The notes below the pieces were generated by a model. That model did no database searches and was not told the origin of the DNA. It saw only the letters and a program-made list of their open reading frames with translations. Positions 1-12,700 of a DNA stretch of 64,000 nt are shown here, in pieces. This stretch comes from Watersipora subatra (lineage: Eukaryota > Bryozoa > Gymnolaemata > Cheilostomatida > Watersiporidae): positions 3,720,001 through 3,784,000 of the forward strand of contig NC_088716.1 of the NCBI RefSeq assembly GCF_963576615.1, given 5' to 3'. Every line of letters starts with the position of its first letter. Position 1 is the stretch's first letter. Made by a program: the position numbers and the translations under genes.

Positions 1-424
1 GCAATTGTCTAAATTTGGATATAAAAATAAAAGAACAAAAGTTTACCAATAAAGTTTACAAAATCATTGCTCACCTAGATTGCTGTTTTTTTATTTTATG
101 TAATCAAGATATCTCATAAGATGACCTAGAAAGCTCTTTAGTTAGTGAGATAAGAATTCAAAATAATGTAAACAAGCAAGAAATTTGAGGTGGGTTTCAG
201 CGTGCCCTACATTTTTGAGCTTTTAAGAGCTCAAAAATGTTTTTTGAGCTTTTACTTGAACTTTTTTTTGAACTTTTAAAAATGCTTTTACTTTGTTTTT
301 GAGCTTTTAAAAGCTTGTAATCACATTTCCACATATTTGGCACCTACAACACAACAGAGTAAAACATGGTGAAGCTTTTGATACCAAATAACGGTAATGT
401 GAATTTTGTTGCAAGTCAACCTTT
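1..424. other. Non-coding flank left of the duplicated block
   Basis: AT-rich sequence with no convincing exon. About 200-310 contains a simple repeat of the type 'gagcttttaaaa'. It has no counterpart upstream of unit 2, so the left limit of the duplication falls near 425, where 'cttccgcagatcca' begins to match 20262 onward. Confidence 0.6.
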
Positions 425-1769
425 AAGCGCCTTCCGCAGATCCAAAAAAAGAGCTGCGGGTACAAGTTTGGTCTTCACTTGATGTCATGTTGGTGAGCTA
501 TTGGAGAGAGTAGCTATTGGAGAGAGTATGTGCGAGTTTTCCTACCTCGGCCTAAATGACATTTGGGATTACACATCATAGCTCAACTATCAAGCATAGA
601 CATTGTTCCAGGATACTGTTCTGTGTTTTACCAGCTTATAAGCTGATTGTTACAGGTCTGTAACAATGTGGTTCACTGATTTCCTGGCAGGAATATAACC
701 AGATCGAATCAACTAGAGCACTCACCAAGTTTTTTCCTGATTCAGAGTTTTAGCTGTTGTAAGTAGCGAAACTTTAGGCTCGCTTCAGCTAATTTTCTTT
801 TCTAGAAACTTTGCTTCTTAAAGCTCATTAATAACATCTGCTTTAGTTGTATTTTTGTGAAGACACTGTTAAGGAGGATTCTGTATTAGTTTGGGTCTCA
901 CTTGCCGAAATGTTTAAAGTTCGCATATCCATTGATTCAAGTTTGATTTACTTGACATCAGAAGAATTGAGTGTTTGGCTTGCAGAACCTTGGGTACTGG
1001 TTGTTTGTATGAATCTAGTGACTAGTGAGGAGAGTTTGGTGGCTTCCTTGAGGATCATTTACTCGTGATTTAACAAGGAAAGTGCTAGTAATTTAAGAGA
1101 GCCACGTTTTCAAGTGGTTACCACAATGTTGTTTTTGTTAACAAAATTTATGCTACTGCTATACATATCGATGAATAATGACATTCCAGTGTCGCTAAAC
1201 GGCACTCCTTTGTGTATATCGGTTGAAGGTGTCAACCACTATTTCTGAATTTGTTCTTATTTGGAGGAAAGTTATTTATCCTTATATGTCACAACATTGC
1301 CATGGTACTGGCATGTGAGGGCTTGGTTCACTATAAAGGTTTGGGTTTTTCCACTATAAAGGTTTGGGTTTTCCACTATAAAGATTTGGGTTTTCCCATT
1401 TTTTCCTTAACATTGTTCTTCAATTTTGTTGGTATTTATATTTACTTCTGCAAAGGGCTAAGCTAAGTGCAGTATGATAGTTGAGCAAGTTGGGGGCCTG
1501 TTCCGGACGGTTCTTATTAGGGTGAGAGAGCACAACTCTAACATAACACTATTGCTTTTGGGAAATGTTGACACCAGTAAGATATCTTTTGGCAAGTTAT
1601 TTTGACTATTATTACGAATAGGTTGATATCCATGCATGAATTATTTACATTACTGGAAATGAAGTAAATAGTGTTATCCTGTATCTAAAACTACTCAAGA
1701 TTTGAGTGTGAGAACTTAGGTGAAGAATACAGTACTAACAGTAATTAATAGTACTACCACACATTCTTT

Positions 1770-1836
1770 TAGAGCAGCCGTGGTCTAGAAAGACCGATCT
1801 ACAAACAGCAGATAGGGTTCAGTTCCCAAAAAAGTC
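1770..1836 (+). mobile_element. tRNA-derived SINE head (unit 1)
   Basis: A tRNA-like segment begins 'gagcagccgtggtctag' and ends with a box-B-like 'ggttcagttcc', a near match to the Pol III consensus GGTTCRANNCC. The duplicate lies at about 21668. It is too degenerate for a functional tRNA. Confidence 0.45.
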
Positions 1837-2344
1837 AATGGTAGGGACAGTAATGAAATTCAACACTTAAATTGCTTTCCGCAACTGGGCATGTCTCCAG
1901 TTGTCGAGGTTCCCTTACTGTAATGTTTATAGAAAACCCACAAAACTGCTGCATTGTGAGATTGTTGCGTGAGATTGATTTTACTGATGTATGGAATGAT
2001 AATGAGATGACAATAAATTTAGCCTCAGATTTTAATTCAATTTGATGTCACGCACGCTTTTAATACCATTTATGCCGTGAAGCCTAAGATAATATAATTG
2101 TGGCTAAATATACAAAACAAATTGTAATAAATTGATACACACTGCTTAATAAAAAGCAACATTACAAGCAAGTTACATAATAATACAGCTATTTTATTAA
2201 GCGTTATCATAATACAGATCATATGAACCGGAAGTATCAAAAGCAAGTCATATTTTAATAAGAATATGAGTGTGTTACAGGATAGTAAGTCAATGTAATA
2301 AAACAAGTAAAATGACTAACCTATGACGAATCAGAGTGCCCCGG

Positions 2345-2430
2345 GTTTGCAACCCAAGTTGATAAACCGAGTTATATTTACAAACTTGAGTTTGTAAATA
2401 TAACTCGGTTTATCAACTTGGGTTGCAAAC
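2345..2430. repeat. 86-nt near-perfect palindrome
   Basis: Two 42-nt arms (2345-2386 and 2389-2430) are exact reverse complements around a 2-nt centre. The outer end is 'gtttgcaaccc' and the inner end 'tttacaaact'. A half copy and another full palindrome of the same family occur in unit 2 (22214-22280 and 22438-22531). Confidence 0.9.
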
Positions 2431-3180
2431 TCGTTGAATACGGCTTGTGTGAAAACGGCAAACGATGAATAGGTTATGTATAATAGAGGCGTGTACTAAC
2501 CGGAGATTCCCGTTAATGCGCCCTAGATAGCTAGTAACGGCTAATAGTCCGAAAAGTGCGGTACTCTATAAGGCAGACACTCAATCACGCACGCACGCAC
2601 ACACGTACTAGAACATTCCTGAAATGGCCTTTCTATAGGTGACTTGTCTCATCAACACTGAGAGTTACAAAAATGGATAAAACCAGTTTTAATTGACACA
2701 TGTAAAGGGATATTAATTATGTCATTATTGATGATCCTAGTAATTGTTTTTACAGTTAGCCATCAATAATTTATTTTTAGACTGAGAGCCTAGAAGAATA
2801 GTATATTGCTAACCGCGAAAGATGACTCGTAGCGTAGATTCCACTAGTATGTGTGTACATATAGGTTAATATATATTGTATTGTACGAGTAGGAACTACT
2901 ATATGAGCATAGGACATGTTGAGTAGAACCATTACACTCGCCGAAACACTTCAAACATGCCTAGCTAAGATCATAGAAAATTTTTCGAGTAGTAACGCTC
3001 TTAAAAACCTGTGCGGCGTCTGCTGGTAATAAGCTAAACAGACATACTCGATCTTCGAGGAATTGCTCACACAGACACACACGTTCTAGAACATTCCTGA
3101 AATGGCCTTTCTATAGGTGACTTGTCTCATCAACACTACAGCTACCAACCATTTTAATTCTTATTTGACAGAACATACAG

Positions 3181-4564
3181 GACAAATGCTTCAAAGTGTG
3201 TGTCACCAAACCTGGAACATCTTTGAGTGGGTCTGAACAGGCAAGTCATATCGTGAATTACTAACATTCTTAAAACGGTTAATGACAGAATTTGAACTCA
3301 TTTTCTCACCTTTCAAAGATCCTCTCTCTTAAAACTCTTTCTTTCATGGAACGTTTTGTCATTTGTCTATATAGCGGTTACTCTGTAACTTCTGTTAGGA
3401 TCACCTCTACATATGAGTTCTACATAATATGAAATTTAAACAACTGCACATCTAACATACGAAGTGATTCTGATGTTTGAAATTTCTTGAACCATTACAG
3501 TACTTCATTCAAAACTAAGGAAGCCAGTGGAAACTAAAAACTAAATGCTAAAATCATGAAAACTATATAAATTAGTTTAATTTAAACTTGACCTGGTGTA
3601 AATTAAGAGTGAATAACACCATGTATATTTATCATTGACTCTACCACCGAACGCATGTACTGCTTACCGTAGGCTTCAGTTCAAGTACCTCTAGAATACA
3701 AAAACAATGAAAACTACTTTCTATCAGTTTTTGCTTTATTGTTAGAGTTTTTTGCATAGTTAATCAGTTCAGTTAGTTAGTCAGGAAAATCAGTTAATCA
3801 GTCAGTTCATAGTTAGTCAGGGAATTTGCTACTTTAGGGGGCCCAAATAAAATGTACTAAGTTTTGCTGAACATTTTCTTTCATTGATTGGCCTGATTAG
3901 GTGTTCCCCTAGATACATAGGGGATACATATGCTATAGGCTTAGTGGAAATTATTTTTATAACTTCTGAATCATATTGGATGTTTAGCGGGGCATGGAAC
4001 CTGGGCGCCCCTAGGTAACTTTCAGTGTTTAGGAGGTGTTTTTCAATTTGACCAACCAGGTGATTGGGGGTACGGTATCCAAGTCTGGGCCTATTCAGGA
4101 GGGTGTTTCTTTCAGAGTATCAACCCTGGGGTTCACGTACCTATAGAATGCACAAACAATAAAAACTACTTTCTATCGGTTTTTGCTTTATTGTTTGAGA
4201 GTTTTTCAAGTAGTTTGGAATAATGTGTATGTTTCAATGCTACTATAATTACTTGAAGTATTCAACTTTGGTATTTTTTATTACGGAGCGAATTAAACAA
4301 ATTGCCAAATATTCTTATTAGAGGGTTTGTTCCAACATATGAAGCAGTTATTGAAATGGATGTGAACCTTGCGTGTCAAGGCTTGATTGTACTACTGACA
4401 TGCTGTGACAGTGTGTGTACAGTTATCTGAACCTTTCTATTGGCTGTTTCTTTTAGAAATGTCTCGGGACATGTATGGACAGGTACTTGGATGCTATGCA
4501 AGTCGTTGAGAAGACCTATCTCACACGATTACAACAAGAAGGAGGTGGTAGTGGAGGCTTGTGA
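3181..4564 (+). CDS. TIMM13: TIMM13-like small Tim chaperone, last two exons (unit 1)
   Basis: Small Tim proteins of this family form a hexameric chaperone in the mitochondrial intermembrane space that escorts hydrophobic precursors. Exon 3181-3240 reads DKCFKVCVTKPG and on to SGSEQ; exon 4457-4564 continues KCLGTCMDRYLDAMQVV and ends in a Gly/Ser-rich tail before TGA. Together they give the twin CX3C motif, with the TIMM13-type KPG...SEQ linker and the MDRY...DA helix. The intron starts with GC (CAG|GCAAGT) instead of GT and ends with AG; both copies share this. AATAAA follows at 4759-4764. The first exon, with the start codon, was not found; it may lie left of the window. Exon 3 differs from unit 2 only by a silent change in this frame, which fits selection on the protein. 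Confidence 0.88.
3690..4210. repeat. Unit 1-specific insertion flanked by ~70-bp direct repeats
   Basis: A block containing 'aactactttctatc' and 'tttttgctttattgtt' occurs at about 3690-3760 and again at about 4138-4208, enclosing ~370 bp absent from unit 2, which has a single block at about 23550. It lies in the TIMM13-like intron. This is either a local duplication or an insertion that duplicated its flank. Confidence 0.65.
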
Positions 4565-4877
4565 TTGTTGTCATTCCAGTTCTCATAGGAAATATAACCA
4601 ATCAGTTTACACTCTGCCTACCAGATCCTGCTGGAGAGAGGACAACTCCGTGTGCTTGTAAATTGCGAACCATTTGATTGGAGTTGGCATTTCTGCTGTT
4701 GCTTATGGACTTAGATAGTAGTTGTGTGAATTCTATTGATAATTTATCTTCAATTAGGAATAAAAATGAATACATGAACTGAGCATAGTTTTGTCCTGCA
4801 ACAAATCTTTGTAAGCAAGAGAGAGTGAGCTTCTCTCACCATATTAGCAATAGCAGCCTCTTCAAATGGCAACTCTA

Positions 4878-5262
4878 AAAGTACAACAAACAACTCCAAT
4901 AATCCGCTTCGACAAAGTTTACGTTAAAAGATATTTACATAAACAATAAAATACATGTAAATTGTTTAATACCTTCCAAGATTTCCAAAGCCCTAAACTA
5001 AGCTTTACTTTGTAATTTAATAACTATACTATAACTCTAATATTATTGGTTTGTATTGACAACTTTTCTGATTTGTCACCACTTCTATTTGGTTTATTGT
5101 TAACAATTACAATAAATTTGTTAAATCATGGGGAGCGCACACCCTCAATGTCAATTTAAAACGGCTTTTCAAATAGCAAGTCTATGCTGCAAAGAAAGAA
5201 ATATGTCTAAAGTAAAACCAACAATACATATTTGCTATAGTAAGAGTGGTGTCTGTCTGTTC
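4878..5262. mobile_element. Interspersed repeat related to the element at 41214 (unit 1)
   Basis: The order of short blocks ('aaaatacatgtaaattgt', 'ttccaagat', 'atattattggtttg', 'agcaag/caaagtctat.ctgcaaag') matches the element at 41214-42090, and the copy at 24284-24690 matches even better. Its right part merges into a 29-bp minisatellite. Confidence 0.55.
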
Positions 5263-5264
5263 AT

Positions 5265-5660
5265 CAGTTTGACATAGATCTATCCACACTTGTATATGAG
5301 ACATAGAGCTATCCAGACTTGTATATGAGACAGAGAGCTATCCACACTTGGATATGAGACATAGAGCTATTCACACATGTATATGAGATATAGAGCTATT
5401 TACACTTGTATATGAGAGATAGAGCTATCAACACTTGTATATGAGGCATAGAGGTATCAACATTTGTATATGAGACATAGAGCTATCAACACTTGCATAT
5501 GAGACATAGAGCTATCCACACTTGTATATGAGACAAAGCTATCAACACTTGCATATGAGACATAGGGCTATCCACACTTGTATATGAGACATAGAGCTAT
5601 CAACATGTGTACTGTATATGCACCATAGATATATCAACACTTTTATACGAGACAGTTTCT
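5265..5660. repeat. 29-bp minisatellite (unit 1)
   Basis: Tandem units of the type 'acatagagctatccacac' + 'ttgtatatgag', about 12 copies with substitutions. The homologous array in unit 2 (24685-25110) differs in number and order of variants. It lies between the TIMM13-like and otopetrin genes. Confidence 0.85.
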
Positions 5661-6715
5661 TTATTGTCCTTTGCTTAATTGTATTAATATTTCGAACAAT
5701 TCTACATATGCCATTCAAAGTGACCTTTGCTTGTTCGTGTTTAATACAGCTCAGGTTTCTAAACAACTGAGCATGCACCTTTTGGTGGCGCTGCTTTCCT
5801 TATACAGTGATTTGACTATGAGATAGACTAAGAGTGATAGCAGCCGAACGTGTGCAAATGTGAGGCAAATGCTAACAATGAGGGGAAGATACATGTACAT
5901 ATAGAGCAAGATCTTTATGAGGCAGCATTCCTTATAAATAAATTATTCATGCAGAAAAACCAAACTGGACGCATAAAGTAAATTTTGAAACAAATGGATG
6001 GCTGCACTAACATCGGACAATGACTCATGATCCCAAAATAGATGAATATAAACCAACAATTCCTTTAGAAATAATAAGATAGTTTAATGATAGCAAGCTT
6101 GAATTCCATTAGTGTGTTACAGTGATTGGCTGATGATTAAACAAGTCGCTTCCATATAACAATACTTTTGCTGCTTGGCTCTCCAGTACACAACCTTCCT
6201 ATTTGTACTTATTAAAATAGCCAACTCCCAATTTTCACTTGAGACATAATTCCTCGTAGATGGAAATAGTTTAATACCTCCTGGCTTTATACCCATTCTA
6301 CCTTTTTGTTTCCTTAGATTAAAACAATATAGTAACCCTGGTTAAAGCCGTTCAGAGCAACTCGCTGAATTGTTATGAAATATTTCCTGGTTATAATGTT
6401 TATAGGAGATAATAGCTAATCAATTTACCTGTTGATGAGATAAGTACAATGGATCAATCATTCTGATGAACCTCGTGTTAGATCAAAGGACATTTCCTAG
6501 CGGCTCACCTTTACATATTCTTCTATGGTTCCACCCAAAGATACTGCTGTGCCGCACTGTTATCAGACGTGTTATCAGACGATTGTCGATAAGATATGGT
6601 GGTCATGAGACCAGCCTGTGTTTCCTGGTGTCTATCTTTGAGTGTCAGCCCTTTGCACCCTACAGGTTATTTATGGTCTACCTCTTCAGTAGTTCACACG
6701 CACTCCCTTGACAGG

Positions 6716-9700
6716 ATGACTTTTTGGAACACACGTAAGTTTCTTTCTACTCTAATTTAAAAGCAATATAATAAATAAATAATATTAACAATAATAATAG
6801 CAACTTAATAGACTATTATAGTGATAGAGTTAAACAAAGCTAAGAAATGCTATTTGATACTAAATGAATTGAACATAGAAAAGTCCATCTCTAAATGTCA
6901 TAGACCTATTAACTGTACTTAATATATAGTTAATATAGTATAGTTAATAGGTCTATGCTAAATGTAGTTTCTAGACTGTACTCTAGACACTTTATCGCTG
7001 CACAGAGGCAGCCCTATTCGTTCTGTTTGACTAAACTTACTCAACTGATGACTCAACAAATATGCTGGAACATTCCTGAAATGGCATTTCTATAGGTGAC
7101 TTGTCCCATCAACACTCTGCTGCAACCAACCGTTTCAATTCTTATTTAACAGAACATTTGATTTTTGTCATAATTAAAACTTTTAGAAAACAAGAAAGAT
7201 TTCTCTGCTTTAGTTCTAGCCCTGTTTAACCGAGCTATACAATTAGAGGCTCTTCAGCTCAATCATAGGTTATATATAACCTATGATTGAGTTATTAGCT
7301 CGGCTATTATTATTATTATTTTAGAATGCGACAATTAGCTAATTGTCGCATTTCATAGGTTATAACTAATTGTCACATTCTAAAATAATATTATTTTACT
7401 CTGACAGATTTATTTACCATTTTTTAAAGATAATTTCTTATATTTATGGTAACTTGGAGCAAGACCAACCGCTGCTAGCACTTCCTCATAGGGAGTTAAC
7501 ATGCATAAAGGCTAAGCAATTGATAACATGTGAGTCTTAATCAATGAGGGACCTAAGATGTTAATGATAGCCAGAAAACAAACTGGGTGTAACCAGGATT
7601 TGAACCATTGATTTCTTGTGAGCCGAAGACTTTATTCAGCGCTCTATGCTCACTCAAAACAAGACATACAAACAGCTTGTGTAGCTCCATCTGTCCAATC
7701 ATGTACTAACTCTCCACATATAATAGCAATGTAATATGATATATAATAGTTCAATATAATATGTAACATATATTACGGACTTCAAGTCAAAATGAAAGCA
7801 GACAAACAAGCAAGTGGACAAACAAGCAAGCGGACAAACAAACAAACTAACTGGATATATAAACACAAATAAACAAGCGAGCAAACGAGAGAACAAGAAA
7901 GCAAGCTAGCAAGCAAGCAAACGATCTATCGAACAAGCAAGCAAACGAACAAGCGGAAAGCAAAAAACAAAGAAACAAGTAAACGAACTAGCAACAGCTT
8001 TTAGGTGAAATTTACTGAATGCTTCTTTACTTTATTTCTGCTTTAGCTAGCTTATTCGCCCTTTTAGTGTGTTGGCACTGTGCCAACATTTAACTAAATT
8101 GATGTGATCTCACTCCTATGTGATGCTGAATCTCGACTAATCATTAGTTTTGACCAATCGATAGGCAGACTAGATTATTTATGGGATTTTATTGGTCAGA
8201 AGTACTTCTCGAGGAATATATCACTAACATAATTTGCAGTTAATAATTTGCCAAAAGTTTTTGTTTAAAAGCTTTAGGTGGTATTTAGATGGTATACCAT
8301 TTTAAGTGGTATTTAGGTGGTATACTAGGGTACTTTAAGTGGTATTTTGGTGGTATACTATTTTAGGTGGTATTTAGGTGGTATACTACTTGAGGTAGTA
8401 TTTAGGTGGTATACTACTTTAGGTGGTATACTACTTTAGGTGGTATACTACTTTAGGTGGTATACTACTTTAGGTGGTATACTACTTTAGGTGGTATACT
8501 ACTTTAGGTGGTATACTACTTTAGGTGGTATACTACTTTAGGTGGTATACTACTTTAGGTGGTATACTACTTTAGGTGGTATACTACTTTAGGTGGTATA
8601 CTACTTTAGGTGGTATACTACTTTAGGTGGTATACTACTTTAGGTGGTATACTACTTTAAGTGGTATACTACTTTAGGTGGTATACTACTTTAGGTGGTA
8701 TTTAGGTGGTATACTACTTTAGGTGGTATACTACTTTAAGTGGTATACTACTTTAGGTGGTATACTACTTTAGGTGGTATTTAGGTGGTATACTACTTTA
8801 GGTGGTATTTAGGTGGTATACTACTTGAGGTAGTATTTAGGTGGTATACTACTTTAGGTGGTATACTACTTTAGGTGGTATTTAGGTGGTATACTACTTT
8901 AGGTGGTATTTAGGTGGTATACTACTTTAGGTGGTATACTACTTTAGGTCGTATACTATTTTAGGTAATATTTAGGTGGTATACTACTTGATGTAGTATT
9001 TAGGAGGTATACTACTTTAAGTGGTATTTAGGTGGTATACTATTTTAGGTGGTATTTAGGTGGTATTTAGGTGATATACTACTTTAGGTGGTATTTAGGT
9101 GGTATACCACTTTAGGTGGTGCATAGACTCAAACAAAATCAATGGACTTTCAGTTAAATTTAATGGAACTTCTGATTTTTCTGTATTGCAGTTTCCGAAG
9201 TTCTCCTGGCCATCTTTACTGTTGGCCGCCACCGGCGTCAAGATAAGACTCCAGTACTGCAGGACGGTTTTATCACCGCAATCCTTCTTATCGTTTTCTT
9301 CTTTGGCCTTAGCGTAGCCATCTTGATGACCCAATACCTAAGTGCTGACAGGATAGACTACATACACAGTGAAACAAACTTTGGATTCATTTCTCCAATT
9401 TTTTCAGAAATATTTTTAATTGTTCTACTCATGCCTGGATATTTGACAATCGTTTACGCTTTTAATAAAAAGGGACTGAGTTTTTCCGACATATTCAAGT
9501 ATAAAGACATAGACATGTACGAGTTTGTTGAACACTTAGCTCTTTACTTATTTGGAATCTGTAGTGTAGCCTTCGATATCATTTCTATCGTCATGGAGAT
9601 TCTATGCGGTAGTTCAAAGAACATGGCGGACAACATAGTTGATATTATATTCTACATCTTTAAACTGTTTTTTACGCTTTGCCAGTGTTTGTTTGTAAGA

Positions 9701-12700
9701 CGATTCTACAGGTCTCACTTCAATTCCAAGCCTTTGCTCCAAATATCTTTGGTCAGCATTATAACAGCAAACATGGCTATCTGGCTGTACACCGCAATGG
9801 GTTAGTAATCCGTTGGTATCTGGTCTACGTTTGATAGCGATATGAAATCATCCATTCTAACATAAAGGTGTAGCTAGCTCATTTAAAGTATATTATGCAC
9901 AACATTTGAATTTTCTTCCAGTTTTAGATTTCCTGTTTCAATGGTAACACTTGTGTCACGTGTGAATATGACAGCAAATCAGCTGAGTTATGCAGTGACC
10001 TGTAAAACTAAACTGGGAGAAAAGTCAGGTAGCAGTATAGTTTAAGTACATTTGTATATTGCAGCTGGGATCAACAGACGGGTGGAGCAAGAAAATGTTC
10101 AAGCCTATGCCTACTTCTATAGCTTTATTGATTTGGATGCACCCATGTGGTATATATAGAGTTATTGTTGCAGACGACGATGCCTTGGACTTATTTTCAC
10201 CCGTCTGGCTAACCTCCGATGCCTACCTAAAGAAAGCTGAACCACAGCTGGAAGGTGGTTGTCCAACCACTTACCGAGACCTGTACGAAACCGTTGAGCC
10301 ATACTTTGCTCCGTTCAGCCTTGAGTTCTCGCTACTTGGTAGGAGTTGTCTAATCAATGGGGTGTGTTCACATTGACTGCTAAAGTGTTGCCAGATTTCC
10401 TGCTGAATAAAATACTGCCTGGTAGAGTGCTGATATAATGCCTTATGACAAGGTGCTTTGTGTAACTTAGTCCACAATAGTTCTCAATAAGAAGCTTTGG
10501 TTGTGATTGGTTATCAGAAAGAATCATCGATCATTATTGGTTATCAAGAAGAAACATTGGTTGTGAATGATTATTAAAAAGAAACAATGAGGTGCTTGGT
10601 TTTCGAGACAAACTTCTCCACCTTTATTCTTACAAAAAACAACTTTAGAAATGCTTGATCATTTTATTTGTCGTTCTTCAAGAAAACATTAAAGTAACTC
10701 ATCATGCATGTTTTAGATTACCAATAATTTTTTTGTTGAACAGTTTTTGAAAGAATCATATTTCTATGGGGCTCGATGACTGACTTGGACTGTCCAAGAG
10801 ACGTTGCAATTAGGAGAGTTCAGTTGAGCAACAATGAGCTACACAGCCTACAGACTGAGCTCAAACAGCAAAGCTTGGAACAAACTCTGTACAAAGACGA
10901 GCTCTCTTCATCTTTCCTCCGTACCTGGTCATATATAAGTGCTCTTTACAAGCCCCCTTTTCCAGACCCAGCAAGGCAAGACAACTCAATGGCAAAATGC
11001 GATGAGTAAGTATTTACACTTTGCTCCTCATAGTGATCGATTATCAGATCGTAACAAAAAGATGTGGGTGAATTTCCGATTTAACGTAAAACTGCAGAGT
11101 TATGCAGTACAGTCATACCTCTACATGTTCTAAATTTTTACCCAAAAGTATTATGAAACTAATATACAATGTGTTTATTAACTCAAAAATTAGTTACTGT
11201 CTGGACTCATGGGGAAATGCTCCATTTTTTTATTTAAAAAAAATACTAATATCACAAAAATGTCTAATGCTCATAATATTTAATAAACCACCACTAACTT
11301 TATCTCCATCCCTGTTTGTTCAGCTGTCTGTGTTGCTTGTTGATAAACTTTATCAGTATAAAATTCTCTTGATAGCTCACTCAAAATTTTATTCGAGTGA
11401 TGACGAAACCAAAAAAGATTCACGATATAACACCAGACTTTTAGAAACCAATCTACCTTTACCATTATTTTATACTGCTTCAGGTCAAAAAACAATCGAA
11501 TACAGAGTACCATCACAATGGAACAGTCTTCCAATAGACTTACACGAAGCCGCTGCATTTGCTAGTTTTAGAGTTAATGTTAAAAGCTATTTGTTAAGCC
11601 TAGATTAATTGAGACCTGCTGTTTGGGTGTGCCAATTCCTGTGGGCCCAGCGCTCGACTAGCTGCAGTGCTACTGCGCATGTGGGCCTCATCATGCCTCA
11701 ACGAGTAGAAACTAAGCTTTCATTTAATTTGTTTGACTTGATCAATATTATGACTATATCTTTATTTTTGTTTAATGTTATATTCCCACTATTGATTAAA
11801 TAAAATGCACACACACACATACGAGTGCCCAACATGCGAGAAGACTTTGTAGCGAGTTTCTTCCTTGAGATATGAGTAGTCTTTGAGCGTACGAGCCGAT
11901 TCTCAATGGCCACTATATGGCCAAGTATGTGAGAAGCTGCTTTCGAAAACAGCATCACTCGGTCTTTCTCGAATCAATTAGAAAAAAGTTTTTAAAAGGT
12001 TGGCTAAAAGTTATAATGAGTGTGAGGCAAAAGCGCAGAACCAGATACAGTACTAAAAAGTATGACGACAGAATTAATGTAAGTTTAGTAAAAGATTAAA
12101 ACTTGTCTTCGAGTGTGAGTTTAATAAATTAAATTAAATTCAAAGTTTCTATTACGCAAGGCCACAAAAGTTTAGATTACCAAATGGGTTGCAATCACGT
12201 CTTTCTCACACTGCCGTATGAACAACGCCCATCTCAAAGCATGTCACTGTATGGAGTTTTTACCATTCAAAAGTGAAAACCCATACAGTACATACAATCG
12301 CATACATAGGAACAAGAAAACAAAGAAAAGTTTCAAACAGTTGTTCATCAAGAATCAAACAAAAGTAGAGATGATGGGGGCCAGTGCGAAATAGCCGAGC
12401 TAACCGGTCGCAGGCCCGAGTCGACAGCATAAGGCGTAGACACTAATGCTCACCAAGCAGAGCTAAGGTGGAGCCTTATCTTTGTTTTAAACTCACCAAT
12501 AGGTTTTAGTAATTTCAACGACGCTGGCAATTTATTCCACAAAGTTGGATGTTCGTTGACCAGCAGATGAAGAATAAAAAGGAGTAGGAAGTGAGGATGA
12601 TTGAAATCGGGTGTTATAATGTGAAGGTTTTTGAAGGGTTTGTGAATGATACAGTTTGTGTGCTCTAATAAGTGATTTGTAATGATACATTCTATCAGCA

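Larger units (their letters stand above)
425..3180. other. Non-coding stretch upstream of TIMM13-like exon 2 (unit 1)
   Basis: No supportable exon was found, although a first TIMM13 exon would be expected in or beyond this region. It holds a tRNA-like SINE head (about 1770), an 86-nt palindrome (2345-2430), and two copies of an interspersed repeat containing 'cattcctgaaatgg' (about 2610 and 3090). Near 1320-1400 are three short copies of 'cactataaaggtttgggtt'. The same layout recurs in unit 2. Confidence 0.55.

Noticed and set aside
1770-1836. Functional tRNA genes at the tRNA-like segments
   Set aside because: Acceptor and anticodon stems do not pair convincingly by eye; box A/B conservation alone fits SINE heads better.
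4440-4661. 73-codon frame with a Cys/His cluster over TIMM13 exon 3
   Set aside because: Wrong frame: the TIMM13 frame gives the CX3C motif, and the unit 1/unit 2 difference is silent there but changes Pro to Leu in this one.
9323-9805. Otopetrin beginning at the ATG at 9323 (MTQYLS)
   Set aside because: The frame continues upstream through a full transmembrane helix to an acceptor at 9191, and a 19-nt start exon at 6716 joins in phase in both units.
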